64,000 nucleotides of DNA from Bacilli bacterium. GTDB taxonomy: Bacteria; Bacillota_I; Bacilli_A; RF39; UBA660. Under the pieces are notes generated by a model. The model did no database searches. It was given only the letters and a program-made list of their open reading frames with translations, and had not been told where the DNA came from. Location of the stretch: assembly GCA_016293205.1 (NCBI GenBank), contig JAEDES010000003.1:18213-82212 (forward strand), read 5' to 3'. This document shows positions 27,826 to 36,877 of this stretch, piece by piece; the first letter of the stretch is position 1, and every line of letters starts with the position of its first letter. A program made the translations under genes and the position numbers.

Positions 27826-28602
27826 TTATCTAGTCAAAAGTGGTTTATTATATTCTAATCTTAATTTGTCAGCTATTGTAATTATAAATTCCGAATTAGT
27901 CGGTTTCGCTTTATCAATATCTACACTATGTCCAAAAATATCTTCCATTAATTGCCAATTACCTCTATTCCAACTTACTTCTATAGCATGCCTTATAGCT
28001 CGTTCTACTCTAGAGACGGTGGTTTTGAAACATTTTGCAATTTCTGGATAAAGTTCTTTAGTAATTCCTCCTATTATTTCAGGATTTTTATAAACAAGTG
28101 TAATTCCTTCTCTTATATATTGATACCCTTTAATATGAGACGGGACACCTAACTCATGAAGTGTTTTAGTAATACAAATTTGAAGATTGTTATGAAAAAC
28201 ATCTAAAGTATGACTCCCATATTTAACACCAATCATTACCTCTTTAATTCTTTTTTCGAGATCTTCTAGTCGATAAGGTTTTAATAAGAAGTAATTAACT
28301 CTATATTCTGATACTCTTCTTATAACATCTTGAGTATTATAAGAAGTTACTACTATAACTTTTTTGTCAATATTCTTCTCTTCAAGATATTCTAGGATAC
28401 ACAGTCCATCCTTAGTAGGTAAAATCAAATCCATTATTATCATGTCATATTCATCTTGTTTTGATTCAATTAGTCTAATTGCTTCTTCTCCATCATTTGC
28501 AGAAAGTGACACTGTTATCTCAGCATTATCTTTAAAGTATTCTTTGATTGTATCTACTAAGCATTTATTGTCATCTACTACGAATAGTCTTGTTTTGTTC
28601 AT
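27826..28602 (-). CDS. spo0A: Sporulation master regulator Spo0A
   Basis: 258 residues. The receiver domain (1-125) has the acidic pocket FVVDDN, the phospho-acceptor Asp58 in [12 protein letters not shown], a Thr/Ser in VVTSYNT and the LLKPY lysine. The effector domain (about 146-258) shows near-universal Spo0A blocks: [36 protein letters not shown] and [10 protein letters not shown], which include the recognition helix for the 0A box. Length and both domains are complete, so this is a bona fide Spo0A and not a generic response regulator. A perfect 0A box lies upstream of the gene. No cognate kinase or phosphorelay gene is in the window. Confidence 0.96.
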   Translation of the reverse strand: MNKTRLFVVDDNKCLVDTIKEYFKDNAEITVSLSANDGEEAIRLIESKQDEYDMIIMDLILPTKDGLCILEYLEEKNIDKKVIVVTSYNTQDVIRRVSEYRVNYFLLKPYRLEDLEKRIKEVMIGVKYGSHTLDVFHNNLQICITKTLHELGVPSHIKGYQYIREGITLVYKNPEIIGGITKELYPEIAKCFKTTVSRVERAIRHAIEVSWNRGNWQLMEDIFGHSVDIDKAKPTNSEFIITIADKLRLEYNKPLLTR

Positions 28603-28674
28603 GGTGCTCTCAATTTTATATTACGCGTATTCTAATTATATAATATTTTGTCATAAATTGGTAGAAAAAAAAAA

Positions 28675-28687
28675 GACAACTTTTGTC
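28675..28687 (-). terminator. tpiA terminator
   Basis: GACAA / TTGTC hairpin followed by ten T on the minus strand, 12 bases after the tpiA stop. Confidence 0.65.
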
Positions 28688-28690
28688 GAA
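28682..28690 (+). promoter_or_regulatory. Perfect 0A box upstream of spo0A
   Basis: TTTGTCGAA matches the Spo0A consensus TTTGTCRAA at every position. It lies about 80 bases upstream of the spo0A start, overlapping the tpiA terminator. Autoregulation of spo0A through 0A boxes is known in Bacillus; here it is inferred. Confidence 0.5.
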
Positions 28691-28698
28691 ATTGCCTT

Positions 28699-29394
28699 TT
28701 ATAGTTTTTCTATAAACTCTTTTAAAGTATTTGGTTTTAAACTTAATCCACCTAGTAAATATCCGTCTATAGTTGGACATTTCTTTAGTTCCTCAATATT
28801 TTTTTCATTAGCGCTTCCACCATATAAGATTTTACTTTCTGGTAGTAATGATTTTATTAGTTGAAGAACTTCTTCTATTTCATCATTTGTTGGGATTAAT
28901 CCTGTACCGATTGACCAAATAGGTTCGTATGCAACTATAAGAGTTGCTTTTTCTTCATTAGTTAATCCTTCTGTATCTTTTGTTATTTCATTAGTAATAA
29001 CATCAACTACTTTATTTTGTTCTCTTTCTTCTCTAGTTTCTCCACAGCATAGGATTGGAGTGATTCCTGCTTGAAATAATTTTTTTAACTTTTGATTTAT
29101 TTCTTCATCAGTTTCTCCAAGTTCTTGTCTTCTTTCAGAGTGACCTACAATACAATATTTAACATTATATGACGCTAAATCTGTTGCAGATACTTCTCCA
29201 GTATGGGCTCCTTTGTCGTTTTTACTTACATTTTGTGCTCCAAGAGAACAATTTTTTAAACTAAAGTTAGCAATGTTTAAATGTGTTGGACACATTATCA
29301 TTGGATGTTCTGTTGATAATTTTGAAAATTCTTCTTGATATGAATCAAATTCTTCTTTATTTAAATTTGATTTATTATTTAATGCTATAATCAT
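28699..29394 (-). CDS. tpiA: Triosephosphate isomerase (short form)
   Basis: 231 residues, some 15-20 shorter than most TIMs. The catalytic Lys is in the N-terminal ALNNKSN, the His in YCIVGHSERRQE and the Glu in VAYEPIWSIGTG; the phosphate-binding LYGGSAN and GYLLGGLSL follow. The shortening falls in the N-terminal strand and loop regions, and the usual GNWKMN is changed to LNNKSN. It converts dihydroxyacetone phosphate and glyceraldehyde 3-phosphate. It ends the pgk-tpiA transcript, three bases after the glycosyltransferase gene. Confidence 0.93.
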   Translation of the reverse strand: MIIALNNKSNLNKEEFDSYQEEFSKLSTEHPMIMCPTHLNIANFSLKNCSLGAQNVSKNDKGAHTGEVSATDLASYNVKYCIVGHSERRQELGETDEEINQKLKKLFQAGITPILCCGETREEREQNKVVDVITNEITKDTEGLTNEEKATLIVAYEPIWSIGTGLIPTNDEIEEVLQLIKSLLPESKILYGGSANEKNIEELKKCPTIDGYLLGGLSLKPNTLKEFIEKL

Positions 29395-29397
29395 TTT

Positions 29398-30621
29398 TTA
29401 CTCTCCTTTAAAGAAATTAGCTATTTTAGTAAATAATCCTGTTTTTTCTTTCTTTTCTTTTAATGCTCTTTGATATACTTCAAGTACACTTAAGGCATAA
29501 CTACGTGAACTACAGTGTTCTGCTTGAACTCTAGCTTGCTTACTGTACGTATCAATCATCTTCTTATTTTCATAGAACTCTGTTACTTGATTTACATATT
29601 CCTCTTGATTTTTGAATACTCTACCATTTAATTCATCTGTTACTGTTCCTCTAAATGATTCATCATCAATACATAAAGGAGGTATTCCTGCTGCCATTGC
29701 TTCTATTACAGTTAATCCTTGTGTTTCTGTAGTAGATGCAGTTGCAAAAACGTTTGATGCATGATAGTAGATTGGAATTTCTTGCCAGGCTGCTTTACCA
29801 TTAAAAATAACATTTTCTTTTAATCCTAAGTTTTCAGCTAATTGTTCATATTTTTGTTTATCTGGTCCATCTCCAACTATTAGTAATTTAATATGATCAT
29901 CATATTCTACTAATTTCTTTTGAGCTTCTATTAAAAATTCTACATTCTTTTCTTGTGCTAGACGACCTACAAATAAAATTACAAATTCATTCTTCTTGAA
30001 TCCTAATTTTTTCTTTAGCATTTCTACTTCTTTTTTATTTATATTTTCTTCAAAGAAACGATCAACTTCTATTCCTGTTGGAATAATATGAATATTCTTT
30101 GTGAAGTTATATTTTTCTTTAAATAAACTATATATTTTATTAGTTGGTACGATTAATTCGTTTGCTGTTTTATCACAATAGAATTTTGTTAAATACTCAA
30201 CTATTTTTTTACTTGATTTTTCAAAATATCCATGAGTTATATAATGAGTGTAATCTTCATATAAAGTATGATATGTATGTACTAGAGGAATATTAAATTG
30301 TTTTGCAAATAGTCTTGCTAAAATACCTACTCCAAACTCAGTATGAGAATGAATTACATCTAAGTTCCATTTTTTCATTTTATTAATTAACGTTACTGGA
30401 TAAATGCTACTTAGTCTGTAATCATATATACCAATTGGAATACCTGCTACTTTTAATATTCTTTCTTTTTCATCATATTCATGTTTTAAGGCATTATTGC
30501 TTACTGTTACAACATATACTGTATGTCCTTGTTGTTCTAATGCTCTTTTTAACATTGCTACACTTGTTGATACTCCATTTATGAATGGAGGGTATGTATC
30601 TGTGAATAATCCGATACGCAT
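29398..30621 (-). CDS. GT4 glycosyltransferase, diacylglycerol glucosyltransferase-like
   Basis: 407 residues, GT-B fold. The N-terminal acceptor domain begins MRIGLFTDTYPPFINGVSTS, the common start of glycolipid-forming GT4 enzymes, and contains HSHTEFGVGI and LVHTYHTLYEDY. The C-terminal donor domain has VGRLAQEKNVEFLIEA and the E-x7-E motif TTETQGLTVIEAMAAG. The closest characterised relatives I know are monoglucosyl-diacylglycerol synthases of Acholeplasma/streptococci, so a role in membrane glycolipid or lipoteichoic-acid anchor synthesis is likely. The C-terminal 20 residues are basic and amphipathic, fitting a peripheral membrane enzyme. It is located inside a glycolytic operon. Confidence 0.85.
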   Translation of the reverse strand: MRIGLFTDTYPPFINGVSTSVAMLKRALEQQGHTVYVVTVSNNALKHEYDEKERILKVAGIPIGIYDYRLSSIYPVTLINKMKKWNLDVIHSHTEFGVGILARLFAKQFNIPLVHTYHTLYEDYTHYITHGYFEKSSKKIVEYLTKFYCDKTANELIVPTNKIYSLFKEKYNFTKNIHIIPTGIEVDRFFEENINKKEVEMLKKKLGFKKNEFVILFVGRLAQEKNVEFLIEAQKKLVEYDDHIKLLIVGDGPDKQKYEQLAENLGLKENVIFNGKAAWQEIPIYYHASNVFATASTTETQGLTVIEAMAAGIPPLCIDDESFRGTVTDELNGRVFKNQEEYVNQVTEFYENKKMIDTYSKQARVQAEHCSSRSYALSVLEVYQRALKEKKEKTGLFTKIANFFKGE

Positions 30622-30643
30622 ATTTTCACCTTCCTATAAAAAA

Positions 30644-30655
30644 AGACAAGAGTCT
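30644..30655 (-). terminator. Weak hairpin with T run between acetyltransferase-like and GT4 genes
   Basis: AGAC-TCTT-GTCT followed by seven T on the minus strand overlaps the upstream stop codon. Only four pairs, so partial attenuation at best. Confidence 0.35.
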
Positions 30656-31160
30656 AGTGTAGATGAGTAAAGTTACTACTAACTGCTTGACTTTCTTTTT
30701 CTTTTAAATATGTTATATAGCCATCTTCTTCTCCAAGATTTTCAAATGATTGTTCCATGCTATCTATTAGTGGTCTTTCTGTTGATTTAATTGATACAAA
30801 TACTTCTTCCATACCTAGTATATTTAGAGCGTAGTCTGCTGCTAAATTGATAATAGGTCTTTTTTTCTTTTGAGATAATGGCGCAAAATAGATATTACAG
30901 GTTTTTATATCTTTAGATACATGAATTATACAAGCATCTGTTATACTCTTTTGACCTGTATATAGAGTTAAAGATATTTCATTATCTTTAGCTAGATGTT
31001 CCTTGTATTCTTCTTCTGTTTTTTGTCCTCTTGTAGTTAAAAGGGCAGTTGTTGCATATGTTGGTAAATTATTATCTCTTTCGAAATTGTCTAGTAATTC
31101 CATATGTTCGTTGTTATATGGACTTACTACTGTTAATTTATTTGTATTCAATCGTTCCAC
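30654..31160 (-). CDS. GNAT-like protein of unknown substrate
   Basis: 168 residues. The order of strands and helices and the segments DACIIHVSKDIKTCNIYFAP and KRPIINLAADYALNILGMEEVFVSI resemble the acetyl-CoA-binding core of GNAT acetyltransferases. The canonical Q/RxxGxG/A loop is replaced by QKKKRPIIN, so the match is distant and catalysis is doubtful. It starts next to the pgk stop codon and is in the pgk-tpiA transcript. It could regulate or modify a glycolytic or lipid enzyme, but nothing in the sequence proves it. Confidence 0.55.
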   Translation of the reverse strand: MERLNTNKLTVVSPYNNEHMELLDNFERDNNLPTYATTALLTTRGQKTEEEYKEHLAKDNEISLTLYTGQKSITDACIIHVSKDIKTCNIYFAPLSQKKKRPIINLAADYALNILGMEEVFVSIKSTERPLIDSMEQSFENLGEEDGYITYLKEKESQAVSSNFTHLH

Positions 31161-32339
31161 CTACTTTATTGCTTCAATTCCTGGTAATGTTTTTCCTTCT
31201 AGATATTCTAGAGTAGCCCCTCCTCCTGTTGAAGCATGATATACTTTTTCTTTTAGATTTGCTGCAGCTGCTGCGGCAACGATGTCTCCACCACCTAAAA
31301 TTGTTTTTATATCATTATCTACTAAGAATTGTAATAATTCATCAGTATGTTTTTTATATTTTTCAAATTCATAAACACCTAATGGTCCATTCCAAAGTAC
31401 TGTTTTTGCATTTTTTAAATGATTTGCAAAAGCTTCTTTTGTTTCTGGTCCAATGTCTAATCCCATTTCATTGTATTCAATTTCATTAATTAAACGAACT
31501 TTATATTCTTCATCATTAGAATATTCTGTTGTTACTGCTACGTCTACAGGTAAAACTATTTTGTCCCCATATTCTTTTAATATTCTTTTACAGAATTCTA
31601 AGTTTTCTTCATCTAATAGAGATGTTCCAATTTCATAATTTTCTGCTTTTAAGAATGTGAAAGCCATTCCTCCACCAATTAAAATCTTATCAGCTTTTGT
31701 TACTAAGTTTTCAATTACACCAATCTTATCAGATACTTTTGCTCCTCCTAGAACAACCATAAATGGTTTTTCTGGATTATCTAAAGTACTTAGTGCAGTT
31801 AATTCTTTTTCTATTAAGAATCCAAATGCAGAATTTCCTGGTAAATTTGTAGCAATACCTACATTTGATGCATGAGCTCTATGGATTGTTCCAAAAGCAT
31901 CATTGATAAATACATCTCCTAATGATGCCCAATATTTACCTAATTCTTCATCATTCTTGCTTTCTTTTTTTCCGTCTAAATCTTCGTAACGTGTATTTTG
32001 GATTAATACAACGTCACCATCTTTCATGTTATTGATTGCTTCTTCTAGTTTTTCTCCTCTTGTTTCATCAATAAATGTTACTGGTCTTTCTAATAATTCT
32101 TCTAATCTTTTTGCTACTGGAGCTAGATTATTCTTTTCTAAGTCCGCTTCTTCTTTTACTCTTCCTAAGTGTGAAAGTAAAATTACTTTAGCATTTTTTT
32201 CTAAACAGTAGTTAATTGTTTGTAAACTACTTACGATTCTTGTATCGTCTCCAATTTTTCCATCTTTTAGTGGAACATTGAAGTCACAACGAATAAGTAC
32301 TTTCTTATTATCAATATTTAAGTCCTTGATTGTTTTCAT
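31161..32339 (-). CDS. pgk: Phosphoglycerate kinase
   Basis: 392 residues. IRCDFNVPLKDGKIGDDTRI (substrate Asp/Asn), LLSHLGRVK, INDAFGTIHRAHASNVGI and the nucleotide-binding GGAKVSDKIGVIENL plus GGGDIVAAAAAANL are all present. It makes ATP from 1,3-bisphosphoglycerate. A TATACT -10 lies just downstream of the gap terminator, so pgk can be transcribed separately from gap. The full unit is pgk, acetyltransferase-like, GT4, tpiA. Confidence 0.97.
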   Translation of the reverse strand: MKTIKDLNIDNKKVLIRCDFNVPLKDGKIGDDTRIVSSLQTINYCLEKNAKVILLSHLGRVKEEADLEKNNLAPVAKRLEELLERPVTFIDETRGEKLEEAINNMKDGDVVLIQNTRYEDLDGKKESKNDEELGKYWASLGDVFINDAFGTIHRAHASNVGIATNLPGNSAFGFLIEKELTALSTLDNPEKPFMVVLGGAKVSDKIGVIENLVTKADKILIGGGMAFTFLKAENYEIGTSLLDEENLEFCKRILKEYGDKIVLPVDVAVTTEYSNDEEYKVRLINEIEYNEMGLDIGPETKEAFANHLKNAKTVLWNGPLGVYEFEKYKKHTDELLQFLVDNDIKTILGGGDIVAAAAAANLKEKVYHASTGGGATLEYLEGKTLPGIEAIK

Positions 32340-32390
32340 AGGTCATATTCTCCTTGTCTTAATTTAAGTATATCATTTTTGATAAATAAA

Positions 32391-32412
32391 AAAAAGGAAT
32401 TGCTTCCTTTTT
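32391..32412 (-). terminator. gap terminator
   Basis: Stem AAAAAGGAA-TTGC-TTCCTTTTT with T run on the minus strand, 15 bases after the gap stop. Confidence 0.85.
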
Positions 32413-32426
32413 AACTTATTTTTACA

Positions 32427-33431
32427 CTATTTTTCCATTAAGTATTTAGCTGTTCTTACCATTTGAGCAGTATAACTCATTTCATTGTCATACCAAGATA
32501 CAACTTTAACTAATTGTTTTCCGTTTACTTCTAAAACATTAGTACTTAATCCATCTACTAATGAACCGCATCTACGTCCGATTACGTCGCTTGAAACGAT
32601 TGGATCTTCTGTGTATTCAAGTGTTTCATTTGTAGCAGCTTTTAATGCAGCATTAATTTCTTCTGCAGTAGTGTTTGTTTTTAATTCAAGTGTTAAGTCA
32701 ACAACTGATCCTGTTGGTACAGGTACACGCATTGCAGTTCCATCTAATTTTCCTGCTAAATTTGGACAAACTAATCCAATTGCAGAAGCTGCACCAGTTG
32801 ATGCTGGAACGATATTTGCAGCACAAGCTCTACCACGACGTGCTTTGATACCTTTTTTATGAGCGATATCAAGTGATGCTTGGTCGTTTGTATAAGCATG
32901 AACTGTTGTCATATATCCTTTTTCAATTCCAAATTTTTTATCTAAAACGTCAACAACTGGAGCTAAACAGTTAGTAGTACAAGAAGCTGCACTAATAATT
33001 TTTTCATCTCCTGTTAATGTTTCATGGTTTACGTTGTAAACGATAGTTTTAATATCACCTTTTGCTGGTGCAGAGATAATTACTTTTTTAGCTCCTGCAT
33101 TAATGTGTGCCATAGCTTTTTCTTCAGATGTGAATAATCCTGTACATTCAAATACAACATCTACATCTAATTCTTTCCAAGGTAACATTGCTGGGTCTTT
33201 TTCAGCATATACTTTTACGCGTCTATTACCGATAATAATTTCATCTTCATCGTTAGAAATTTCATCAATACGATAATTTCTATGATTAGTATCATATTTT
33301 AATAAATATGCTAATTGTTCTGCATCTGTTAAGTCATTAATAGCAACTACTTCAAATTCTTCATTTTCTTCCATTAAACGGAAACATAATCTTCCGATTC
33401 TTCCGAATCCATTGATTGCAACTTTGATCAT
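32427..33431 (-). CDS. gap: Glyceraldehyde-3-phosphate dehydrogenase
   Basis: 334 residues. The NAD-binding start is IKVAINGFGRIGRLCFR, the catalytic cysteine is in ISAASCTTNCLAPV (about residue 151), and the VKVVSWYDNEMSYTAQMV end is typical. The Asp/Asn following the second strand (VAINDL) suggests NAD use and the glycolytic direction. It has its own promoter, an upstream palindrome and its own terminator, so its level can differ from that of pgk. Confidence 0.97.
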   Translation of the reverse strand: MIKVAINGFGRIGRLCFRLMEENEEFEVVAINDLTDAEQLAYLLKYDTNHRNYRIDEISNDEDEIIIGNRRVKVYAEKDPAMLPWKELDVDVVFECTGLFTSEEKAMAHINAGAKKVIISAPAKGDIKTIVYNVNHETLTGDEKIISAASCTTNCLAPVVDVLDKKFGIEKGYMTTVHAYTNDQASLDIAHKKGIKARRGRACAANIVPASTGAASAIGLVCPNLAGKLDGTAMRVPVPTGSVVDLTLELKTNTTAEEINAALKAATNETLEYTEDPIVSSDVIGRRCGSLVDGLSTNVLEVNGKQLVKVVSWYDNEMSYTAQMVRTAKYLMEK

Positions 33432-33458
33432 TTATAAATCCTCTCCTTTTATACTTTC

Positions 33459-33487
33459 ATTATAAATAGTTATTTTTTTGGTTTCAA
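33459..33487 (-). promoter_or_regulatory. gap promoter
   Basis: TTGAAA (33487-33482), 17 bases, TATAAT (33464-33459) on the minus strand. Confidence 0.78.
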
Positions 33488-33500
33488 TATATTCGACTTA

Positions 33501-33524
33501 TTTTTACACTTTTCGATGTAAAAA
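33501..33524. promoter_or_regulatory. Palindrome upstream of the gap promoter
   Basis: TTTTTACA-N8-TGTAAAAA, perfect 8+8 arms, 14 bases upstream of the gap -35 box. It is a plausible operator for a glycolytic regulator; no regulator gene is adjacent. Confidence 0.5.
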
Positions 33525-33557
33525 TATTTTATCCACAAGTTGTCTTTATATAAATAA

Positions 33558-33584
33558 AAATATCCACAGTTATTGTGGATATTT
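33558..33584 (-). terminator. Terminator of the TGS-kinase gene
   Basis: Stem AAATATCCACA / TGTGGATATTT, 11 pairs with a five-base loop, directly after the stop codon. Confidence 0.75.
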
Positions 33585-33585
33585 A

Positions 33586-35241
33586 TTATTCATGGAAATA
33601 GCTTCCTCCAATAAATTCTCTTAATATAGAATCTGCTGGAATAGCGTCTGCAGGAATTGGTAAGAATAATCTTAAGAAATTAATTAATCTCTTAGCTTCT
33701 TCATAATATGGAGAATCACTATCTACTGAATATAGTAATGGTTCTACATATGTTTTTAATACACCAATTTCATAAATTAATGCAGAGTTGATTGTAGCAT
33801 CAGCATCATCTTGGAATGGGAAGATGTATTTTTCTTCACCACGACGAACACTTGGCCATAATTTTAATGTATGGTCTACTCCATAACCTCTCGTTCTATT
33901 GTCTCTAATAATACGACGTAGTAATCTATTATCACTTGTACAAATACGGTTATGGTCATCCATATTAATTTCTGTTAATGCAGAAATATAAATCTTATAT
34001 TTTTTCTTACGATCAATATTAGTTAAAATTTTATCATCTAAGGCATGAATACCTTCAATAATCATAATGTCATCATCTGCAAATTGCATTTCATTTTTAA
34101 ATTCTTTAATTCCGGCAGCAAAGTTAAATGTTGGTACAGTAACTTTTTCTCCTCTTAATAGTGCGGCCATTTGTTTGTCAAATAATTTAACATCCATCGC
34201 TTCAAGACATTCATAGTCTGGTTTTCCATCTTCGTCTAGTGGAGTTTGGTCTCTTTCTACAAAATAATCATCCATAGAAATAACTTTTGGTGTTAAACCA
34301 AAACTTTGTAAATACATACATAATTTTCTTGATGATGTTGTTTTTCCTGAAGAAGATGGTCCCGCTACTAAGACAATTTTTACATCTTTCTTTCTTGCAT
34401 TAATTTCTTGTGCTACTTGTAACATTCTATTACTTTTTAATGTTTCATCAATTTTTATTAAATCATTTATTTTACCTGTTGATACTATTTTATTTAAATC
34501 AACAGCATTTTCTATTTTCATTATTTTGGCCCAATCACGTTGTTCTTTAAATACAGCAAACATGTTTGGTTGATGCTTATATTCTTTTATTTTTCCATTT
34601 GAATATGTAGTTGGGAATCTTAATACAAATCCATAATCATTTACTAAAGTAAAATCAAAATCTTTTAATCTTGAAGTACTATTAGCCATTGGACCATAGA
34701 AATAATTATATGAGTTACCTAACCTATATAAAGTAATATAACTATTAGTATTGTATTTCATTACTCCTGCTTTAGCATAGTCTTTTATTCCATTAAAATA
34801 CTTTATAGCTTCAAGACGATCAATTGTTACTTTTGAGATAGGCATGTCTGCACTAATAATTGATTTCATTGTATCTTTTAATGCTTTTAATCTGTTTTCA
34901 GTAACTTTAAATGTAGTTTCAATATAAATACCTTTATCTAATGAATGTTGAACAATTATATTGTTATCATTTCCAAATAACTTTTTAACAGCATATACCA
35001 TTATATATACAAGTCCGTTTGTATGAGCACGTCCACCTTCTCTAGATGTTAAATCTAAAAATTCAATTTCACAATCTTCTTTTAGTTTACTTGATAATTC
35101 TTTTACTCTATTATTTACGCGTGCTAAAAGAATAGGAAACTTTTTATCTTTTTGATGTTCTGTAGCAATTTCTTCAAGAGTCACTCCTTTTGAATATGTA
35201 TATTCTTGATTATTTATTTTTACTTTTACTGTTTCTATCAT
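33586..35241 (-). CDS. TGS-domain / uridine kinase-like fusion protein
   Basis: 551 residues. Residues 1-65 form a TGS domain of the threonyl-tRNA synthetase type. Residues about 70-260 resemble the ThrRS editing (second N-terminal) region; TNGLVYIMVYAVKKLFG is in this part. From about residue 290 there is a P-loop kinase: VAGPSSSGKTTSSRKL, SMDDYFVERDQTPLDEDG and MIIEGIHAL, as in uridine kinase/phosphoribulokinase. This fused architecture is a known family in clostridia and Thermotoga annotated as nucleoside kinase; its true substrate is not settled. It is divergently placed from clpP. The start MIETVKVKINNQEYTYSKG is the TGS start. Confidence 0.85.
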   Translation of the reverse strand: MIETVKVKINNQEYTYSKGVTLEEIATEHQKDKKFPILLARVNNRVKELSSKLKEDCEIEFLDLTSREGGRAHTNGLVYIMVYAVKKLFGNDNNIIVQHSLDKGIYIETTFKVTENRLKALKDTMKSIISADMPISKVTIDRLEAIKYFNGIKDYAKAGVMKYNTNSYITLYRLGNSYNYFYGPMANSTSRLKDFDFTLVNDYGFVLRFPTTYSNGKIKEYKHQPNMFAVFKEQRDWAKIMKIENAVDLNKIVSTGKINDLIKIDETLKSNRMLQVAQEINARKKDVKIVLVAGPSSSGKTTSSRKLCMYLQSFGLTPKVISMDDYFVERDQTPLDEDGKPDYECLEAMDVKLFDKQMAALLRGEKVTVPTFNFAAGIKEFKNEMQFADDDIMIIEGIHALDDKILTNIDRKKKYKIYISALTEINMDDHNRICTSDNRLLRRIIRDNRTRGYGVDHTLKLWPSVRRGEEKYIFPFQDDADATINSALIYEIGVLKTYVEPLLYSVDSDSPYYEEAKRLINFLRLFLPIPADAIPADSILREFIGGSYFHE

Positions 35242-35348
35242 TAGACCACCCTTTTTCTCATCTTGTTATCATTATAGCATATTTTGTAGATTTAAAATAT
35301 GTATAAATGTATTTGTTTACACAATAATATGTATAGGTGATATTATTT

Positions 35349-35921
35349 ATGAATTTAATTCCAGTTGTTGTTGATAAAGAAATTAATGGTGAAAGAAGTT
35401 ATGATATTTATTCTAGATTGTTAAAAGAAAGAATTATTTTTATTAGTGGAGAGATTAATGATAATCTTGCAAATACTGTTATTGCTGAACTATTGTATTT
35501 AGATTCTATTAATCATGAAGATATTTCTATTTACATTAATTCTCCAGGTGGAGTGATTACTGCTGGTATGGCAATATATGACACCATGCAATTTATAAAA
35601 AGTGATGTTGTTACTATTTGTATGGGAATGGCAGCAAGTATGGCCGCTTTCTTATTATCTAGTGGTACTCGCGGTAAGAGATTTATTTTGCCTCATGCAG
35701 ATGTTATGATTCATCAACCTTTAGGTGGTGCAGAAGGACAAGCTACTGATATTAAGATTGCTTGTGACCGTATTTTAAATTTAAGAAATCGTTTAAATAA
35801 TATCTTGGCTGATAATACAGGTAAAGCTTTATCTCAAATAGAAGAAGATACTGAAAGAGATAATTATTTAAATGCAGAAGAAGCTTTAGAATATGGACTT
35901 GTTGATAAAATTATAAAATAA
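35349..35921 (+). CDS. clpP: ATP-dependent Clp protease proteolytic subunit
   Basis: 190 residues. The catalytic serine is in [15 protein letters not shown], the histidine in [16 protein letters not shown] and the aspartate in [18 protein letters not shown] choose ATG 35349 because AGGTGAT lies just upstream and the resulting N-terminus [20 protein letters not shown] matches the family; the in-frame GTG at 35337 is part of that ribosome site. ClpP forms the 14-mer degradation chamber used by ClpC/ClpX. It stands alone and ends at a shared terminator with whiA. Confidence 0.95.
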   Translation: MNLIPVVVDKEINGERSYDIYSRLLKERIIFISGEINDNLANTVIAELLYLDSINHEDISIYINSPGGVITAGMAIYDTMQFIKSDVVTICMGMAASMAAFLLSSGTRGKRFILPHADVMIHQPLGGAEGQATDIKIACDRILNLRNRLNNILADNTGKALSQIEEDTERDNYLNAEEALEYGLVDKIIK

Positions 35922-35940
35922 AAAAGGACTTAGTCCTTTT
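35922..35940. terminator. Bidirectional terminator between clpP and whiA
   Basis: AAAAGGAC-TTA-GTCCTTTT, T run on the plus strand and A run (T on minus) on the other side. Confidence 0.8.
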
Positions 35941-36877
35941 CTTTTTGTCTATGTTTTTCTAATTGTTCTGCTAGATCTTTTATTTTTCTAAGACGATGAT
36001 TTAATCCTGATTTAGAAAGTTTCTTATTAGTTTCAAAAGAAATAATTTCTGCTAATTCTTTTAATGAAGCCTCTGGATATTTTTTTCTATATTCAAGCGT
36101 TTCTCTAGTTTTATCATCTAATAAATCTATACTTGCAGTTTCTTCAATTATCTTTATTTGTTCTAATTGTTCTGTTGCAGTTGCAACAATGCGATCAATA
36201 TTTGCTTGTTCACAATTATTTAATCTATTAGTTTGATTTTTCTTATCACGATATACTCTTACATCTTCATAATAAAGAACAGCATTGTTTGCTCCAAGAA
36301 TTCTTATAAAGTCACTTATTTTTTCAGCTTCTTTAATATAAATCATGTAACCTTTATCTCTTCCTAAAATTTTAGCATTTAAATCGAATAAGTTTAATAA
36401 TTTTTGTACAAAGATGGATTCTTCTGGAGTGGATATAAATAATTCCATATGATATCTTGATGTTTTCGGATCATTTATACTTCCACATGTTAAGAATACT
36501 CCTCTTAGATAGGCTCTTATTTCTTCATTTGCACCTACTATGTATGTTGGAACTGTATCCAATTTATTATTATCTTTATCTATTAGACCAATATCTTGAA
36601 GTATTTTATTTACTTTTTGATCTACTACTAAAGCATATAATTCTTTTTTACTGAAATTATTATTATCTTTAGTTGTAATATCTATATTTATTTCATAAAT
36701 TGTTTTTAAGAAATTTTGTACTCTTTCAATAGTTGTTTTATTTTCTGTTGTTAATGTAATTGTATCTTCTATAAAGATTGCATTATTTCTAATGAATCCT
36801 GCTAGTTCGGCAATTATTTCTGATTCAGTATTATTAATACTTGAAATTTCTTCTTTTATTTTTGTTGTATATGACAT
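35930..36877 (-). CDS. whiA: DNA-binding protein WhiA
   Basis: 315 residues. The N-terminal LAGLIDADG-like half contains YLRGVFLTCGSINDPKTSRYHMEL, and the C-terminal HTH includes YPEASLKELAEII and LSKSGLNHRLRKI. In Actinobacteria WhiA is a sporulation transcription factor; in Firmicutes it affects division and chromosome segregation. Its ATG overlaps the yvcK stop by one base. The gene order lgt-yvcK-whiA lacks the rapZ gene often found just upstream of yvcK. Confidence 0.94.
   Translation of the reverse strand: MSYTTKIKEEISSINNTESEIIAELAGFIRNNAIFIEDTITLTTENKTTIERVQNFLKTIYEINIDITTKDNNNFSKKELYALVVDQKVNKILQDIGLIDKDNNKLDTVPTYIVGANEEIRAYLRGVFLTCGSINDPKTSRYHMELFISTPEESIFVQKLLNLFDLNAKILGRDKGYMIYIKEAEKISDFIRILGANNAVLYYEDVRVYRDKKNQTNRLNNCEQANIDRIVATATEQLEQIKIIEETASIDLLDDKTRETLEYRKKYPEASLKELAEIISFETNKKLSKSGLNHRLRKIKDLAEQLEKHRQKEKD

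Noticed and set aside
28364..28864. 166-codon open frame on the plus strand opposite spo0A and tpiA
   Set aside because: It is antisense to two strongly supported genes, has a Ser/Phe-rich composition typical of complement reading and no ribosome site.
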